A DNA stretch of 64,000 bases from Polaromonas sp. (GCA_030654695.1 JAURWY010000034.1:186001-250000), one strand, 5' to 3'; counted from the first letter of the stretch, positions 1 through 10,700 are shown. Numbers and translations: made by a program. The notes: a model not told the origin generated them from the sequence alone.

Positions 1-1380
1 GGCAAAAAAGGCCAGCGGCACAAAGACAGAAATCAGCACCACCGTGACGCCAATGATGGCGCCGGAAATCTGGCCCATGGCCTTGCGAGTCGCCTCACGC
101 GGCGACAGCCCTTCTTCGCTCATGATGCGTTCGACGTTCTCAACGACAACGATCGCATCGTCAACCACGATGCCGATCACCAGCACCATGCCAAACATCG
201 TCAGTACATTGATCGAAAAGCCCAACGCCAGCAGTGCACCAAAGGTGCCCAGCAACGCGATCGGAACGACCAGTGTTGGAATGATGGTGTAACGCCAGTT
301 TTGCAAAAACAAAAACATCACCAAGAACACCAGCGCCACGGCTTCCAGCAGTGTGACCACCACCTGAGAGATCGAGATTTTGATGAAACGGGAGCTGTCG
401 TAGGGAATTTCCCACTTCACACCTTGCGGGAAAAATGCCGACAACTCACCCATGCGCTTGCGCACCGCATCGGCGGTTGCCAACGCATTGCCAGTGGGAG
501 AAAGTTGCACACCGATACCGGTGGAAGGCTTGCCGTTCAGTCGGGCCGAAGTCGCAAATGTTTGCGCCGCCAGTTCAATCCGGGCAACGTCCTTCAAACG
601 GACTGTTGAGCCGTCCGGGTTGGCGCGCAGCACGATGTTGCCAAACTCCTTGGTCGATGTCAGCTGACCGTCGACAACCACCGTGGCTGCAATGGATTGC
701 CCTGCGATGTTGGGCAGCTCACCGATAGAACCCGCGGAAACTTGGGCGTTTTGTGCGCGAATAGCCGCATTGACTTCGGTCACAGACAAGTTAAAACCGA
801 CCAGCTTGCTCGGCTCGATCCAAATACGCATCGCCTGCTCGGTACCAAATAGTTGCGCCTGGCCTACACCGGGGATGCGCTGAATCTCGGGCAACACAGA
901 CCGCGAGGCGTAGTCGCCCAACGTCACCGGCGTGATGGCAGGATCGTCAGACGACAAGATCGCAAAAAGCAAAAAGTTAGACCGTGACTTTTCAACCCGC
1001 ACGCCCTGCTGGGTCACAGCTGAAGGCAGGCGAGGCGTGGCACGGGCCAAGCGATTTTGCACGTCGACCTGAGCCAAATCGGCATTGGTGCCGGTTGCAA
1101 AACTCAGTGTGATCTGGCCGGTGCCATTCGCCTGGGTCACCGACTCCATGTAGATCAGGCCGGGTGAACCGTTCATTTCCTGTTCGATGACGCCGATCAC
1201 GCTTTCTTCCAGCGTCCGCGCCGAGGCACCTGGGTAGGTGGCAGAAATCACAATCGCCGGCGGTGCCACGGGTGGGTACTGCGCAATGGGCAACTGCGTG
1301 ATCGCCACGCCGCCCAGCACAATGATGAAGAGCGCGATGACCCACGCAAAAATAGGTCGGTCGATAAAAAACTTGGCCAT
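1..1380 (-). CDS. RND multidrug efflux pump, inner-membrane subunit (AcrB/MexB type), 3'-truncated by window edge
   Basis: The first 460 residues of a proton-driven RND transporter that would normally be about 1,050 residues. The start MAKFFIDRPIFAWV is typical of the family's first transmembrane helix. The paired aspartates in helix 4 (VVDDAIVV) fall at residues 407-408, exactly where AcrB has its proton-relay Asp407/Asp408, so pumping should be intact in the visible half. The frame is open to base 1; the C-terminal half and any outer-membrane channel gene lie to the left. The start codon is 12 bases after the stop of the adaptor gene, so the two are one operon. Substrates cannot be read from the sequence. 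AcrB/MexB (HAE1) assignment is firm; the specific ortholog name is not. Confidence 0.95.
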   Translation of the reverse strand, partial: MAKFFIDRPIFAWVIALFIIVLGGVAITQLPIAQYPPVAPPAIVISATYPGASARTLEESVIGVIEQEMNGSPGLIYMESVTQANGTGQITLSFATGTNADLAQVDVQNRLARATPRLPSAVTQQGVRVEKSRSNFLLFAILSSDDPAITPVTLGDYASRSVLPEIQRIPGVGQAQLFGTEQAMRIWIEPSKLVGFNLSVTEVNAAIRAQNAQVSAGSIGELPNIAGQSIAATVVVDGQLTSTKEFGNIVLRANPDGSTVRLKDVARIELAAQTFATSARLNGKPSTGIGVQLSPTGNALATADAVRKRMGELSAFFPQGVKWEIPYDSSRFIKISISQVVVTLLEAVALVFLVMFLFLQNWRYTIIPTLVVPIALLGTFGALLALGFSINVLTMFGMVLVIGIVVDDAIVVVENVERIMSEEGLSPREATRKAMGQISGAIIGVTVVLISVFVPLAFFA

Positions 1381-1392
1381 TTGCCGCGCTCC

Positions 1393-2616
1393 TTATTTCT
1401 TGGCCGCAGAGGCAGAGGCAGAAGCGGAAACAGCAGCGTTATCTGTCCATGGTACAGGTTTGACAGGGGCGGGGCCACGCAGTTTTTGGAAGCCGTCGAC
1501 CATCACTTGCTCACCGGCTTGCAGACCATCCAAAATCACCCAACGATTGCCTTGGGATTCACCCACTTTGATCTTGCGCGGTGCGACTTTGCCATCGCTG
1601 GCAACCACCATGACGGTGTCGCCCTGAGCTGAGCGAGTCACCGCCTGCTGCGGCAGCAACATGGCGTTGCTGGCCAGAGCTTGTTCAAGCTGCACCCGCA
1701 CATACAAACCGGGCAACAACAGGCCCTTGGGATTCGGGACTTCCGCACGCAGGGTGATTTGACCGGTGGCCTGGTCGACCGACAAATCAGAAAACAACAA
1801 ACGACCGGCTTGGCTGTAAACGCTGCCGTCTTCCAGCACCAAGCGCACCTTGACCGCTTCGTCGCCACTGGCGCGCTTGAGCTGACCCGCCTCGAGCGCC
1901 TTGCGCAGCTTCATGACTTCAGCCGCCGACTGGGTGAAGTTGATGTACATCGGGTTGATCTGTTGAACCACCGCCAGTTGGGTGAACTCACCCTGCCCGA
2001 CCAACGCGCCCTCGGTCACCAGCGCCCGGCCGATGCGACCTGAAATAGGGGAAGTCACCGCAGCGTAATCAAGCGTGATCTTGGCGGTTTGCACCGCTGC
2101 TTTGCCCACCGCCACATCAGCCTCGGCTTGCTTCTGCGCGGCCTCAGCGTTGGCAAATTCTTGCTTGCTGACCGCATTGGCTTTGACCAGCGGCTGGTAG
2201 CGCTGAGCCAGCGAAGTGGCCTGCTCTAAGTTAGCCTGCGCCCGGGCCAATGAGGCTTGTGCACTGGCGTAGGTGGCCGCATAGGGGGCTGAATCAATCG
2301 TGAACAAAGCTTCACCAGCCTTCACATCACTGCCTTCACGAAACAGGCGTTTTTGCAAAATGCCCGCCACACGGGCTCGCACCTGGGCCACGCGCGAAGC
2401 TTCAAGCCGGCCTGGCAATTCAGTCATCAGACCCACGTCACCGAGAGCAACCGTCACCACCCCGACTTGGGCCAGTGGTGGTGCGACCTTCGCCGTCTCC
2501 TTGTTGCCCTGACCGCAACCGACCAACAAAACGGCAAACAACAGGCCGCCGACCCACAAAGGCCGGGCCAAAGGGGCCACTGAGACATCAGACAACAAAG
2601 GGCTGGAGAAGGACAT
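1393..2616 (-). CDS. RND efflux periplasmic adaptor lipoprotein (AcrA/MexA type)
   Basis: Membrane-fusion protein of 407 residues that bridges the RND pump to an outer-membrane channel. The N-terminus carries a signal peptide ending in a lipobox (LLVGC), so it should be an inner-membrane-anchored lipoprotein. Then come the biotinyl-lipoyl halves, a long alpha-helical hairpin rich in Ala/Gln (roughly residues 95-170), and the beta-barrel and membrane-proximal domains, all of AcrA type. An in-frame TTG lies 12 bases upstream, but a good ribosome site (GAGGAA) sits just before the ATG at 2616, which fixes the start. It is first gene of the efflux operon, divergent from a TetR regulator at 2777, which very probably represses it. 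Confidence 0.93.
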   Translation of the reverse strand: MSFSSPLLSDVSVAPLARPLWVGGLLFAVLLVGCGQGNKETAKVAPPLAQVGVVTVALGDVGLMTELPGRLEASRVAQVRARVAGILQKRLFREGSDVKAGEALFTIDSAPYAATYASAQASLARAQANLEQATSLAQRYQPLVKANAVSKQEFANAEAAQKQAEADVAVGKAAVQTAKITLDYAAVTSPISGRIGRALVTEGALVGQGEFTQLAVVQQINPMYINFTQSAAEVMKLRKALEAGQLKRASGDEAVKVRLVLEDGSVYSQAGRLLFSDLSVDQATGQITLRAEVPNPKGLLLPGLYVRVQLEQALASNAMLLPQQAVTRSAQGDTVMVVASDGKVAPRKIKVGESQGNRWVILDGLQAGEQVMVDGFQKLRGPAPVKPVPWTDNAAVSASASASAAKK

Positions 2617-2712
2617 GCTGTTCCTCAAATAAACAAAACGGGGGAGTCAAAAGTGACGCAGATGCAAGACAGAAAAGCCTTGGGTCAGAAAAATTTACAT
2701 CATTTTGCAGTT

Positions 2713-2732
2713 TACATTCCTTTGTGAATGTA
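2713..2732. promoter_or_regulatory. Inverted repeat, probable TetR-family operator of the efflux operon
   Basis: Perfect 7-base arms TACATTC and GAATGTA separated by 6 bases, in the 160-base gap between the divergent efflux operon and its TetR regulator. AcrR/TtgR-type repressors are known to bind sites built around TACATTC-like half-sites in this position. A TTTACA hexamer overlaps the left arm and a TATATT overlaps the right, so promoter elements probably lie under the operator. Function is inferred from position and symmetry. Confidence 0.55.
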
Positions 2733-2776
2733 TATTGAAGGGATTAGTAATAACCCGAATAACCGGAAACTCATAG

Positions 2777-3403
2777 TTGGTACGACGTACAAAAGAAGAA
2801 GCTTTAGCCACCCGCCATCGGCTACTCGATGCGGCGGAAATATTGTTTCTGGCCAAAGGCGTGTCGCACACCTCACTGCAACATATTGCCCGACAAGCTG
2901 GGACGACGCGAGGTGCGGTGTACTGGCATTTCAAGGACAAAGCGGATTTGTTCAACGCCATGGTTGACCGCGTCACGTTGCCACTAGAAGCGTCGCTAGA
3001 ATTCTTGGCGCACGATGAGCCTGCCACACCGCTAGCCCACATTTGCAACAGCATTCGCCAAGCGTTGCTGCGCATTGCCACCGACCCGCAGACGCGACGC
3101 GTCTTTGAAGTGGCCACCCTGAAGGTGGAGTACATCGACGAATTGCAGGCCGTGCGCTTGCGGCATCTGCGGGTTCGGGACTCTTTTTTAGAGCAAATCG
3201 AGCACGGCTTGCGAGCCTCAGCGCTTGATCAAGCCCAAGTGCTGCGCGTGCCAGCGGCCACCGCTGCCTTGGGCCTGCATGCCCTGATTGACGGCTTGAT
3301 CCAGAACTGGCTGCTCGACGATGCAGCCTTTGACCTGGTCGAGGTCGGACAACAAGTCATGGCGGTTTATTTGACGGGGCTGGGCTTGACCGCCACCAGC
3401 TGA
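2777..3403 (+). CDS. TetR/AcrR-family transcriptional repressor of the RND efflux operon
   Basis: A 208-residue TetR-type regulator. The N-terminal DNA-binding domain (about residues 10-57) has the family helix-turn-helix pattern, ending in TTRGAVYWHFKDKADLF. The C-terminal half is the ligand-binding domain of TetR_C_2 type found in AcrR and TtgR. The start is a TTG: the protein then begins MVRRTKEEA, as in TtgR and AcrR relatives, and GGAA lies 8 bases upstream. It is divergent from the efflux adaptor gene with a symmetrical site between them, so it most likely represses the pump and itself until a hydrophobic drug binds. Its end lies 7 bases from the end of the convergent gene at 3411. Confidence 0.9.
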   Translation: MVRRTKEEALATRHRLLDAAEILFLAKGVSHTSLQHIARQAGTTRGAVYWHFKDKADLFNAMVDRVTLPLEASLEFLAHDEPATPLAHICNSIRQALLRIATDPQTRRVFEVATLKVEYIDELQAVRLRHLRVRDSFLEQIEHGLRASALDQAQVLRVPAATAALGLHALIDGLIQNWLLDDAAFDLVEVGQQVMAVYLTGLGLTATS

Positions 3404-3410
3404 GCGCACG

Positions 3411-4043
3411 TCAGTGCAGATGACGCGGCTTACGTCCGCCGCCATGGCCACCCTGTGAGCCGCCCTGACCGCGCGGTGGCTTGCCAAGCTGCATCGAATT
3501 CACCAGCGAGTTAAAACGCCGCTCAAACAGCTTGTCCACGGCCGACACCACTTCGCCCAGTTCAGAGGCGTCGAAGTGGCGCTCCATCAGGCTGATGGTG
3601 TCTTGCACCAACAAGTCGCGCTGCACCTGCATGATGGCCGCTGGCGTCGGGCCGACAAAATACATGGCGAAATCATCGCGGGCTTCACCGGCGTTGTCTG
3701 TTTCTTCATCTTCGTCGTCAAAGTCGGCGTCATAAAACGTGACCTCTATGGGCGCACCACTTTCTGCGAGATCATTCAAGGCCATGCACATCTCGTCCAG
3801 CGCTTGACGGAAGTCCTCGTCGCCTGAAACGGTCCAGCACATTTGCAGCAAATGGGCATTCGCATCGAGTCGAATGCCCGGCTCTTCCTCGTACGAACTG
3901 GCAGCGCCATCCACCAAGGACTTGGCTCCGGCGTATTTCCAAAGCGGCTTGAGCGCCTCTTGCAGCTGCTCAAAATCGACTTCGGCCCGCAACGGCACTT
4001 CGCCATGCACATGAATTTCAAAGGGTGAGTTGTAACGAGGCAT
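3411..4043 (-). CDS. DUF6806-like conserved protein of Comamonadaceae
   Basis: A 210-residue protein, probably cytoplasmic, starting MPRYNSPFEIHVHGEVP. I recognise it as a conserved betaproteobacterial protein of unknown function (DUF6806, from memory). The middle is acidic (ADFDDEDEETDNAGEARDD) and the C-terminus is a Gly/Arg/His-rich tail (GGHGGGRKPRHLH), suggesting a nucleic-acid or metal contact, but this is only composition. The open frame extends upstream to 4154 with an implausible sequence; the conserved start is the ATG at 4043. It is alone between convergent and tandem neighbours. No function should be assigned. Confidence 0.75.
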   Translation of the reverse strand: MPRYNSPFEIHVHGEVPLRAEVDFEQLQEALKPLWKYAGAKSLVDGAASSYEEEPGIRLDANAHLLQMCWTVSGDEDFRQALDEMCMALNDLAESGAPIEVTFYDADFDDEDEETDNAGEARDDFAMYFVGPTPAAIMQVQRDLLVQDTISLMERHFDASELGEVVSAVDKLFERRFNSLVNSMQLGKPPRGQGGSQGGHGGGRKPRHLH

Positions 4044-4230
4044 AAATCTAATCTTACCTATTTGTAGCCTCAGGGTGCCGCCAGCAAGCCGGAATGGAAC
4101 GGGGCCGGGTGAACTGGCGCTTATTGTGGAACATAAAAGGGTTGAAATCACCACCGCATCTGCATTATGAAAGAACAGAATTGAACAAATAGGGTGCTGG
4201 TGGGCTGATTACGTTCACTTTACGATCACC

Positions 4231-5070
4231 CTAAAGCAAAGGCCGCAATTCACGGGCAGCGTCAAGCAACAGCGGCAACATACTTAAGTGCCCTGCACCT
4301 GCCATTGAAGAGCTCACCACATTGATGGCGGCGACGGTGTGCCCTTGCATATCGCGCAACGGGACGGCCAGTGCGTGCACGCCGAGTTCATGCTCTTCGC
4401 TGGCTTGGCAATAGTCGTCAATACGGACTTTGTCGACCAGCCCTTTGAGGGCACGCGCATCTGTCGTGGTGTGCACCGTCAAGCGCGCTAAGCCTGTGGC
4501 CAGACGCGGCTTCAGCCAGGCGCTGAAGTCGGCACGGGCTTTGGCAGCCAACAACACCCGGCCCGTGGATGTCGCGTGTGCCGGTAAGCGTGCACCCAAG
4601 TGCAAGCCGTAGGCCAGCACCCTCGCCTGCACAGACTTGGACTCGGCGCTTTTCCACTCTAGGCCGCTGCGGCCAATGATGACGACTTCGTCGCCGTCCA
4701 ACACGGCGACCGAAAACGAGGCTTGGGATTGTGCGGCCAAGCGGTTCAAAGTGGGCTGCACGGCACGTGGCAAACGCGCCGTGGCGAGGTAGCTGCCTGA
4801 AAATCGCAATACTTTCGCGGCCAGCCAGAAATAACCGCCATCGGTTTCAAGGTAGCCCAGATGGGTGAGTGTCAGCAAATGCCGACGCGCAGCCGCGCGA
4901 GTGATACCGGCCCGCTCCGCCGCCAACGTGGCATTGAGGCGCTGCCGCTGCGGGTCAAACGCTTCCAGCACAGCCATGCCTTTGGCCATGCCTTCGATCA
5001 TGTCGGCCTTGGCGATGGGAAAAGTGCCCGACAGTGAGCTTTCGGAAAGTGTTTTTCTGGATTCAGCCAT
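4231..5070 (-). CDS. pobR: IclR-family regulator of 4-hydroxybenzoate/protocatechuate catabolism (PobR/PcaR/PcaU type)
   Basis: A 279-residue IclR-type regulator. Residues about 24-85 form the winged helix-turn-helix (MIEGMAKGMAVLEAF, then ITRAAARRHLLTLTHLGYL); the rest is the IclR effector domain with the family's closing motif around ELGVHALAVPLRD. The sequence fits the aromatic-acid subgroup (PcaR/PcaU/PobR). It is divergent from pobA with 106 bases between start codons and a perfect inverted repeat there, so it should activate pobA in response to 4-hydroxybenzoate. The frame is open upstream to 5178 but that would run into the pobA start; ATG at 5070 (MAESRKTLSE) is preferred. The effector is inferred from context. 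Confidence 0.85.
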   Translation of the reverse strand: MAESRKTLSESSLSGTFPIAKADMIEGMAKGMAVLEAFDPQRQRLNATLAAERAGITRAAARRHLLTLTHLGYLETDGGYFWLAAKVLRFSGSYLATARLPRAVQPTLNRLAAQSQASFSVAVLDGDEVVIIGRSGLEWKSAESKSVQARVLAYGLHLGARLPAHATSTGRVLLAAKARADFSAWLKPRLATGLARLTVHTTTDARALKGLVDKVRIDDYCQASEEHELGVHALAVPLRDMQGHTVAAINVVSSSMAGAGHLSMLPLLLDAARELRPLL

Positions 5071-5116
5071 TGCGCGATGATCGCACAATCTGGCCGATAA
5101 ACGTACAAAGTCACTG

Positions 5117-5131
5117 TCAACCACTGGTTGA
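5117..5131. promoter_or_regulatory. 15-base perfect inverted repeat between pobR and pobA, probable PobR operator
   Basis: TCAACCACTGGTTGA: two 7-base arms around one central C, 46 bases upstream of the pobA start and 47 upstream of pobR. IclR regulators of aromatic catabolism bind palindromes in such divergent gaps. The assignment to PobR is inference. Confidence 0.5.
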
Positions 5132-6385
<1,254 letters not shown>

Positions 6386-6426
6386 TTGGCTGTGAACAGT
6401 GCGCGGCTTGCTGTAAATTGCTGGTT

Positions 6427-7344
6427 ATGACGCAAGCCAAACACCACGCCCAACCCCAAGCCCCTGCCCTGAAAATCCCGCAAGTCTTGAAAGGCGTTCG
6501 CCTGCTCAGCTTGGCCTTGAATTTACCCGGCCCGGCAGCGTTGATGCGCTGCCAGCAAATGGGTGCGCGCTGCGTCAAGTTCGAGCCGCCGAGTGGCGAT
6601 CCGATGCAGCGTTACAGCCCGACCGCTTATGCGCAATTGCAAAGCGGTATCAAGGTCATCACGGTTGATTTAAAGACTGAGGCAGGACAAAAAAAGCTGC
6701 ACCGCGAGCTCGCTAAAACCGATGTGCTGATCACCTCGTTCCGACCGTCTGCGATTGAAAAACTCGGCTTGGGCTGGAAGACTCTGCACCGTCTCTACCC
6801 TGCCCTGTCGCATGTCGCCATCGTCGGCAGCCCCGGGGCACGCGCCGAAGAGCCCGGCCACGACTTGACCTACCTAGCGGACAACGGTTTGGTGCCGGGG
6901 CTTGAATTACCCGCCACGCTGTACGCCGACATGAGCGGCTCCTTGACAGCCAGTGAAGCGGTGTTGCAGGCGGTGCTGGCGCAGCGCACTAGCGGGCGTG
7001 GAGAAGGCAAAGGCATTCGCTTGGAAATAGCGCTGTCGAGTGCAGCCCAATACCTCGCGCTGCCAAGGCATTGGGGGCTGACGCAGCTCAACGGTTTTGT
7101 CGGCGGCGCACATGCTGGTTACCGCGTGTATGCGTGCAAGGACGGCCGTGTCGCAGTAGCGGCCTTGGAGCCGCATTTTGCCACTGCACTGTGTGCTGCA
7201 GCAGGCTTGCCAGCGTCAGATATGGCCAGTTTGCAAACCCAAACTACACGAGATGCCATTGCCCGATTTTTGAAAAAGCAGACATGCCAGCAACTGGATG
7301 CGCTGGCGGCTTCAAAGGACATTCCGCTGCACACGATGGCCTGA
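6427..7344 (+). CDS. Family III CoA-transferase (CaiB/BaiF)
   Basis: A 305-residue protein with the CaiB/BaiF fold: N-terminal KGVRLLSLALNLPGPAALMRCQQMGARCVKFEPPSGDP and the catalytic Asp in PGHDLTYL (Asp146), matching the GHD motif of alpha-methylacyl-CoA racemases and formyl-CoA transferases. It is shorter than the usual 360-400 residues, mostly at the C-terminus, as in racemase-like members. It follows pobA closely: the open frame begins with a GTG at 6382 overlapping the pobA stop, but the leader Cys-rich sequence looks non-coding, and ATG 6427 is preferred; no clear ribosome site decides it. A role in CoA activation of an aromatic or related acid is possible from context only. Confidence 0.8.
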   Translation: MTQAKHHAQPQAPALKIPQVLKGVRLLSLALNLPGPAALMRCQQMGARCVKFEPPSGDPMQRYSPTAYAQLQSGIKVITVDLKTEAGQKKLHRELAKTDVLITSFRPSAIEKLGLGWKTLHRLYPALSHVAIVGSPGARAEEPGHDLTYLADNGLVPGLELPATLYADMSGSLTASEAVLQAVLAQRTSGRGEGKGIRLEIALSSAAQYLALPRHWGLTQLNGFVGGAHAGYRVYACKDGRVAVAALEPHFATALCAAAGLPASDMASLQTQTTRDAIARFLKKQTCQQLDALAASKDIPLHTMA

Positions 7345-7366
7345 AAAGGCCTAAGCAGTTGACCCC

Positions 7367-8137
7367 TTATCCGGCGGTCAACTCAGCCAGCTGCGCTTTC
7401 AACGCCGTATTTTCTGCACTGAGCATGCTGATGGTTTGCTTCAAACGTGCGATCACGCCGGCAGGCGAATCGGGTTCACTGCGCTCAACTGCTCTGCTTT
7501 CGCGGACTTGGCGAGCGGCTTGCTGCAGCTCTTTTTTACCGCCTGCCGCAGCCGCTACTTGCTCTGCAACGGGCAGCGACGCCACGTTGGCGGCAGCGGT
7601 GATTGAAATGGAACCCGACTTGACGGCCGCCACCAGTTCGGGCGCAGCTGTCTGCTGAATCTTTTTAATGTGGCTCAAGGTGCTGCTGCTGAGGCGGGCA
7701 GCTTTGGCTGTGGCGTCGCTGGTCGTCATGGCTTCAACATGACTGTTGGCCGCAATAGGATTGGACTGCTTGGCGGCTGTCTCAGGCGTTGCAGAGTCAG
7801 CCGCTGCCGGTACGCTGTCAGTCAAGATGTCTTTTCTGCGCAGTGCCAGCACGCCACGTTGAAAGTCAGACAGGCTGCGTCGTCCCAAGTGTTGGTCAAT
7901 CATCCACAAATGAACGTCGTCCATGGACTTGAACTGGGTGTTTTGCACGGTATTGAAAGCAATGCCGAGCCGGCTGCAAATGCCGTAACGGTTGTGCCCG
8001 TCAACCAGCACGTCCCCCCACAGCACCAAGGCGTCGCGGCAGCCTTCGGCCAGCAAGCTGCGCTCAAGGGCCTCATGTTCGTGCGGGGTCAAAGGGTCAA
8101 TGTACGCGCGCAGCTCTTCGCTGACAGTGATGTTCAT
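7367..8137 (-). CDS. ParB/Srx-fold N-terminal domain protein, orphan (not a chromosome-partition operon)
   Basis: A 256-residue protein whose first ~95 residues look like a ParB/sulfiredoxin-fold domain: a VSEELRAYIDPLTPHEHEALERSLLAEG stretch, then VLWGDVLVDGHNRYGIC, the DGHNR box that in ParB-type proteins lies in the nucleotide pocket. A likely helix-turn-helix follows (residues ~140-190, with LSSSTLSHIKKIQ), then a C-terminal leucine-heptad coil (SPAGVIARLKQTISMLSAENTALKAQLAEL). There is no parA next to it and no plasmid gene nearby. It lies 41 bases downstream of ygiQ on the same strand, with an 18-base palindrome just before its start. It may be a plasmid or phage-derived DNA-binding protein now resident on the chromosome; the function is unknown. 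Confidence 0.7.
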   Translation of the reverse strand: MNITVSEELRAYIDPLTPHEHEALERSLLAEGCRDALVLWGDVLVDGHNRYGICSRLGIAFNTVQNTQFKSMDDVHLWMIDQHLGRRSLSDFQRGVLALRRKDILTDSVPAAADSATPETAAKQSNPIAANSHVEAMTTSDATAKAARLSSSTLSHIKKIQQTAAPELVAAVKSGSISITAAANVASLPVAEQVAAAAGGKKELQQAARQVRESRAVERSEPDSPAGVIARLKQTISMLSAENTALKAQLAELTAG

Positions 8138-8155
8138 AGATTAGATTTTGAAGAC

Positions 8156-8173
8156 GCAAACCGATTGGTTTGC
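8156..8173. promoter_or_regulatory. 18-base palindrome upstream of the ParB-like gene
   Basis: Arms GCAAACC and GGTTTGC around GATT, centred about 27 bases upstream of the ParB-like start and inside the 41-base gap after ygiQ. On the minus strand the hairpin is not followed by a T-run, so it is not a standard intrinsic terminator. A binding site for the adjacent DNA-binding protein is a reasonable guess. Confidence 0.45.
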
Positions 8174-8178
8174 TTGAA

Positions 8179-10578
8179 TTAGCGCGGTTTACGGGAGGGC
8201 TTGAGGCCCGAATTCTTGGCCGAACCGTTGTCACGCGGCGGCAAGCCGGTGTGTTGGGTCAGCAGGCGACCTTTGACCGGCGCGGCAGACTTCAACGCGA
8301 CAGTGGTCGAGTTTTTCTTGCGTGCGCTGGTATAGCCGCCGTCGGTCAGCGGCTGGTAGGTGGGGATCAAGTGGTGCTTGCCGTTGCCGATCAAGTCAGA
8401 CCGACCCATGGTCTTGAGGGCTTCGCGCAGCAGCGGCCAGTTGTTGGCGTCGTGGTAGCGCAAAAAGGCTTTGTGCAGGCGGCGGCGTTTGTCACCGCGC
8501 ACGATGTCCACGGTCTCGCTGTCGCGCGTGATTTTGCGCAGCGGATTGCGGTTGGTGTGGTACATCGTCGTCGCCGTGGCCATGGGTGACGGGTAGAAAG
8601 TCTGCACCTGGTCGGCCCTGAAACCGCTTTTCTTCAGCCAGATGGCGAGGTTCATCATGTCTTCGTCGCTGGTGCCTGGATGGGCGGCGATGAAATAGGG
8701 AATCAAAAACTGCTTCTTGCCGGCCTCGAGCGAGTACTTCTCGAACATCTGCTTGAACTTGTCGTAGCTGCCGATGCCAGGCTTCATCATCTTCGTCAGC
8801 GGGCCCTGCTCGGTGTGCTCGGGCGCGATCTTCAGGTAGCCACCGACGTGGTGTGACACCAGTTCTTTCACGTACTCAGGGCTTTCGACGGCCAAGTCAT
8901 AGCGCACGCCTGAGCTGATGAGGATTTTCTTGATGCCCTTGAGCGCGCGGGCCCGGCGGTACATCTTGATCAAGGGCGCGTGGTCGGTGTTGAGGTTGGA
9001 GCAAATACCGGGGTAAACGCAAGACGGTTTGCGGCAAGCGGCTTCGATCTCAACGGATTTGCAACCGATGCGGTACATGTTGGCGGTCGGGCCGCCGAGG
9101 TCTGAAATAGCGCCGGTGAAGCCTTTGACGGTATCTCGAATGGCTTCGATCTCGCGGATCACGGAATCCTCGGAACGGCTCTGGATGATGCGGCCTTCGT
9201 GCTCGGTGATGGAGCAAAACGTGCAGCCGCCAAAGCAACCACGCATGATGTTCACGCTGAATCGAATCATCTCCCAGGCGGGGATTTTGGTGCCGTGGTC
9301 GTGGCTGCCGTTCTCGTCGGCGTAGCTTGGGTGCGGCGAACGCGCGTACGGCAAATCGAAGACGTAGTCCATCTCAACCGTGGTCAGTGGGATCGGTGGT
9401 GGGTTGATCCAGACATCGCGCGCAGTGACGCCAGCGCCGTGGGCCTGCACCAAGGCACGCGCATTGCCAGGGTTGGGCGCAAGGTGCAGCACGCGGTGGG
9501 CGTGGGCGTAGAGCAGGGCGTCGCGGCGACCTTGCTCATAAGACGGCAGGCGAATGACGGAACGGTCACGCGGCGGCACTTTGATCTTGCCCTGCATTGA
9601 CGGCAAGCTCGGGTTCTGCACGAACGTGAGCGGCTTGATGGCAGGATTGGCCTGGGGCTGCGCCGGCGTGGACGAAGATTTGGTTTTGAGCACAGGCGAG
9701 CCAGCGGCCTCGGCCTTGACGGCCACATCGGCGGCTTCGTCTTCGCGGGCGCAAGTGGCGCCCTGCTCTTTGGCCTGCTCCGAAATCATCAGATACGGAT
9801 TGACGTGCGCTTCGACACGGCCTGGGGCGTCGACATTGGTGGAGTCAATTTCGAACCAGCCTTGCGCGGTTTCGTCACCTTGACGACGAATGAACGCGGT
9901 GCCGCGAACGTCGGTGATGTTGGCGATGGGCTCTTTGGCAGCCAAGCGGTGGGCGATTTCGACAATTGCTCGCTCGGCATTGCCGTACAGCAGCAAGTCG
10001 CATTTGGCGTCGACCACCACGCTGCGGCGCACTTTGTCAGACCAGTAGTCGTAATGCGCGATGCGCCTGAGCGAGCCTTCGATGCCGCCCAACACAATCG
10101 GCACTTCTTTGTAGGCTTCGCGGCAGCGCTGTGAATACACCAGTGCGGCGCGGTCTGGCCGCTTGCCGCCAACGTCGCCGGGGGTGTAGGCGTCGTCACT
10201 GCGGATTTTGCGGTCTGCCGTGTAGCGGTTGATCATCGAATCCATGTTGCCGGCGGTGACGCCGAAGAACAGATTCGGCTTGCCCAGCAGCTTGTAGGGC
10301 TCAGCGGTTTGCCAGTCTGGCTGGGCGATGATGCCGACCCGAAAGCCTTGCGCTTCAAGCATGCGGCCAATCACGGCCATGCCAAAACTCGGGTGGTCAA
10401 CATAAGCGTCACCGGTGACGATGATGATGTCGCAACTGTCCCAGCCCAGCGCCTGCATTTCCTCGCGGCTGGTCGGCAAGAACTTGGCCGTGCCAAAACG
10501 GGCCGCCCAGTACTTGCGGTAACTGGTCAGCGGCTTGGCGGCACGCGCGAAAAAGGAGACGTCGATTGGGGCGTTCAT
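8179..10578 (-). CDS. ygiQ: YgiQ-family radical SAM protein (UPF0313)
   Basis: A 799-residue radical SAM protein. The [4Fe-4S]-binding CxxxCxxC is at Cys448, Cys452 and Cys455 in [18 protein letters not shown]. The N-terminal domain ([28 protein letters not shown]) is characteristic of the YgiQ family, where it resembles a cobalamin-binding-like fold. The C-terminus is basic and rich in Ser/Lys/Arg. A low-complexity insertion (about residues 275-320) interrupts the central part. The reaction of YgiQ proteins is not established as far as I know. Upstream lies a CHRD lipoprotein gene after 122 bases with nothing recognisable; downstream is the ParB-like gene. Confidence 0.93.
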   Translation of the reverse strand: MNAPIDVSFFARAAKPLTSYRKYWAARFGTAKFLPTSREEMQALGWDSCDIIIVTGDAYVDHPSFGMAVIGRMLEAQGFRVGIIAQPDWQTAEPYKLLGKPNLFFGVTAGNMDSMINRYTADRKIRSDDAYTPGDVGGKRPDRAALVYSQRCREAYKEVPIVLGGIEGSLRRIAHYDYWSDKVRRSVVVDAKCDLLLYGNAERAIVEIAHRLAAKEPIANITDVRGTAFIRRQGDETAQGWFEIDSTNVDAPGRVEAHVNPYLMISEQAKEQGATCAREDEAADVAVKAEAAGSPVLKTKSSSTPAQPQANPAIKPLTFVQNPSLPSMQGKIKVPPRDRSVIRLPSYEQGRRDALLYAHAHRVLHLAPNPGNARALVQAHGAGVTARDVWINPPPIPLTTVEMDYVFDLPYARSPHPSYADENGSHDHGTKIPAWEMIRFSVNIMRGCFGGCTFCSITEHEGRIIQSRSEDSVIREIEAIRDTVKGFTGAISDLGGPTANMYRIGCKSVEIEAACRKPSCVYPGICSNLNTDHAPLIKMYRRARALKGIKKILISSGVRYDLAVESPEYVKELVSHHVGGYLKIAPEHTEQGPLTKMMKPGIGSYDKFKQMFEKYSLEAGKKQFLIPYFIAAHPGTSDEDMMNLAIWLKKSGFRADQVQTFYPSPMATATTMYHTNRNPLRKITRDSETVDIVRGDKRRRLHKAFLRYHDANNWPLLREALKTMGRSDLIGNGKHHLIPTYQPLTDGGYTSARKKNSTTVALKSAAPVKGRLLTQHTGLPPRDNGSAKNSGLKPSRKPR

Positions 10579-10700
10579 GGGGCTTTGGGGTAACCCGGCA
10601 TTGTAAGGTTTCTACCCCAAATACACGAATTCCAAAGAAAAGTCCTTGATTGGGCCGGACAAGCAGCTTGTGCCGTCGCTGCGAGCGATGACGAATTGGG

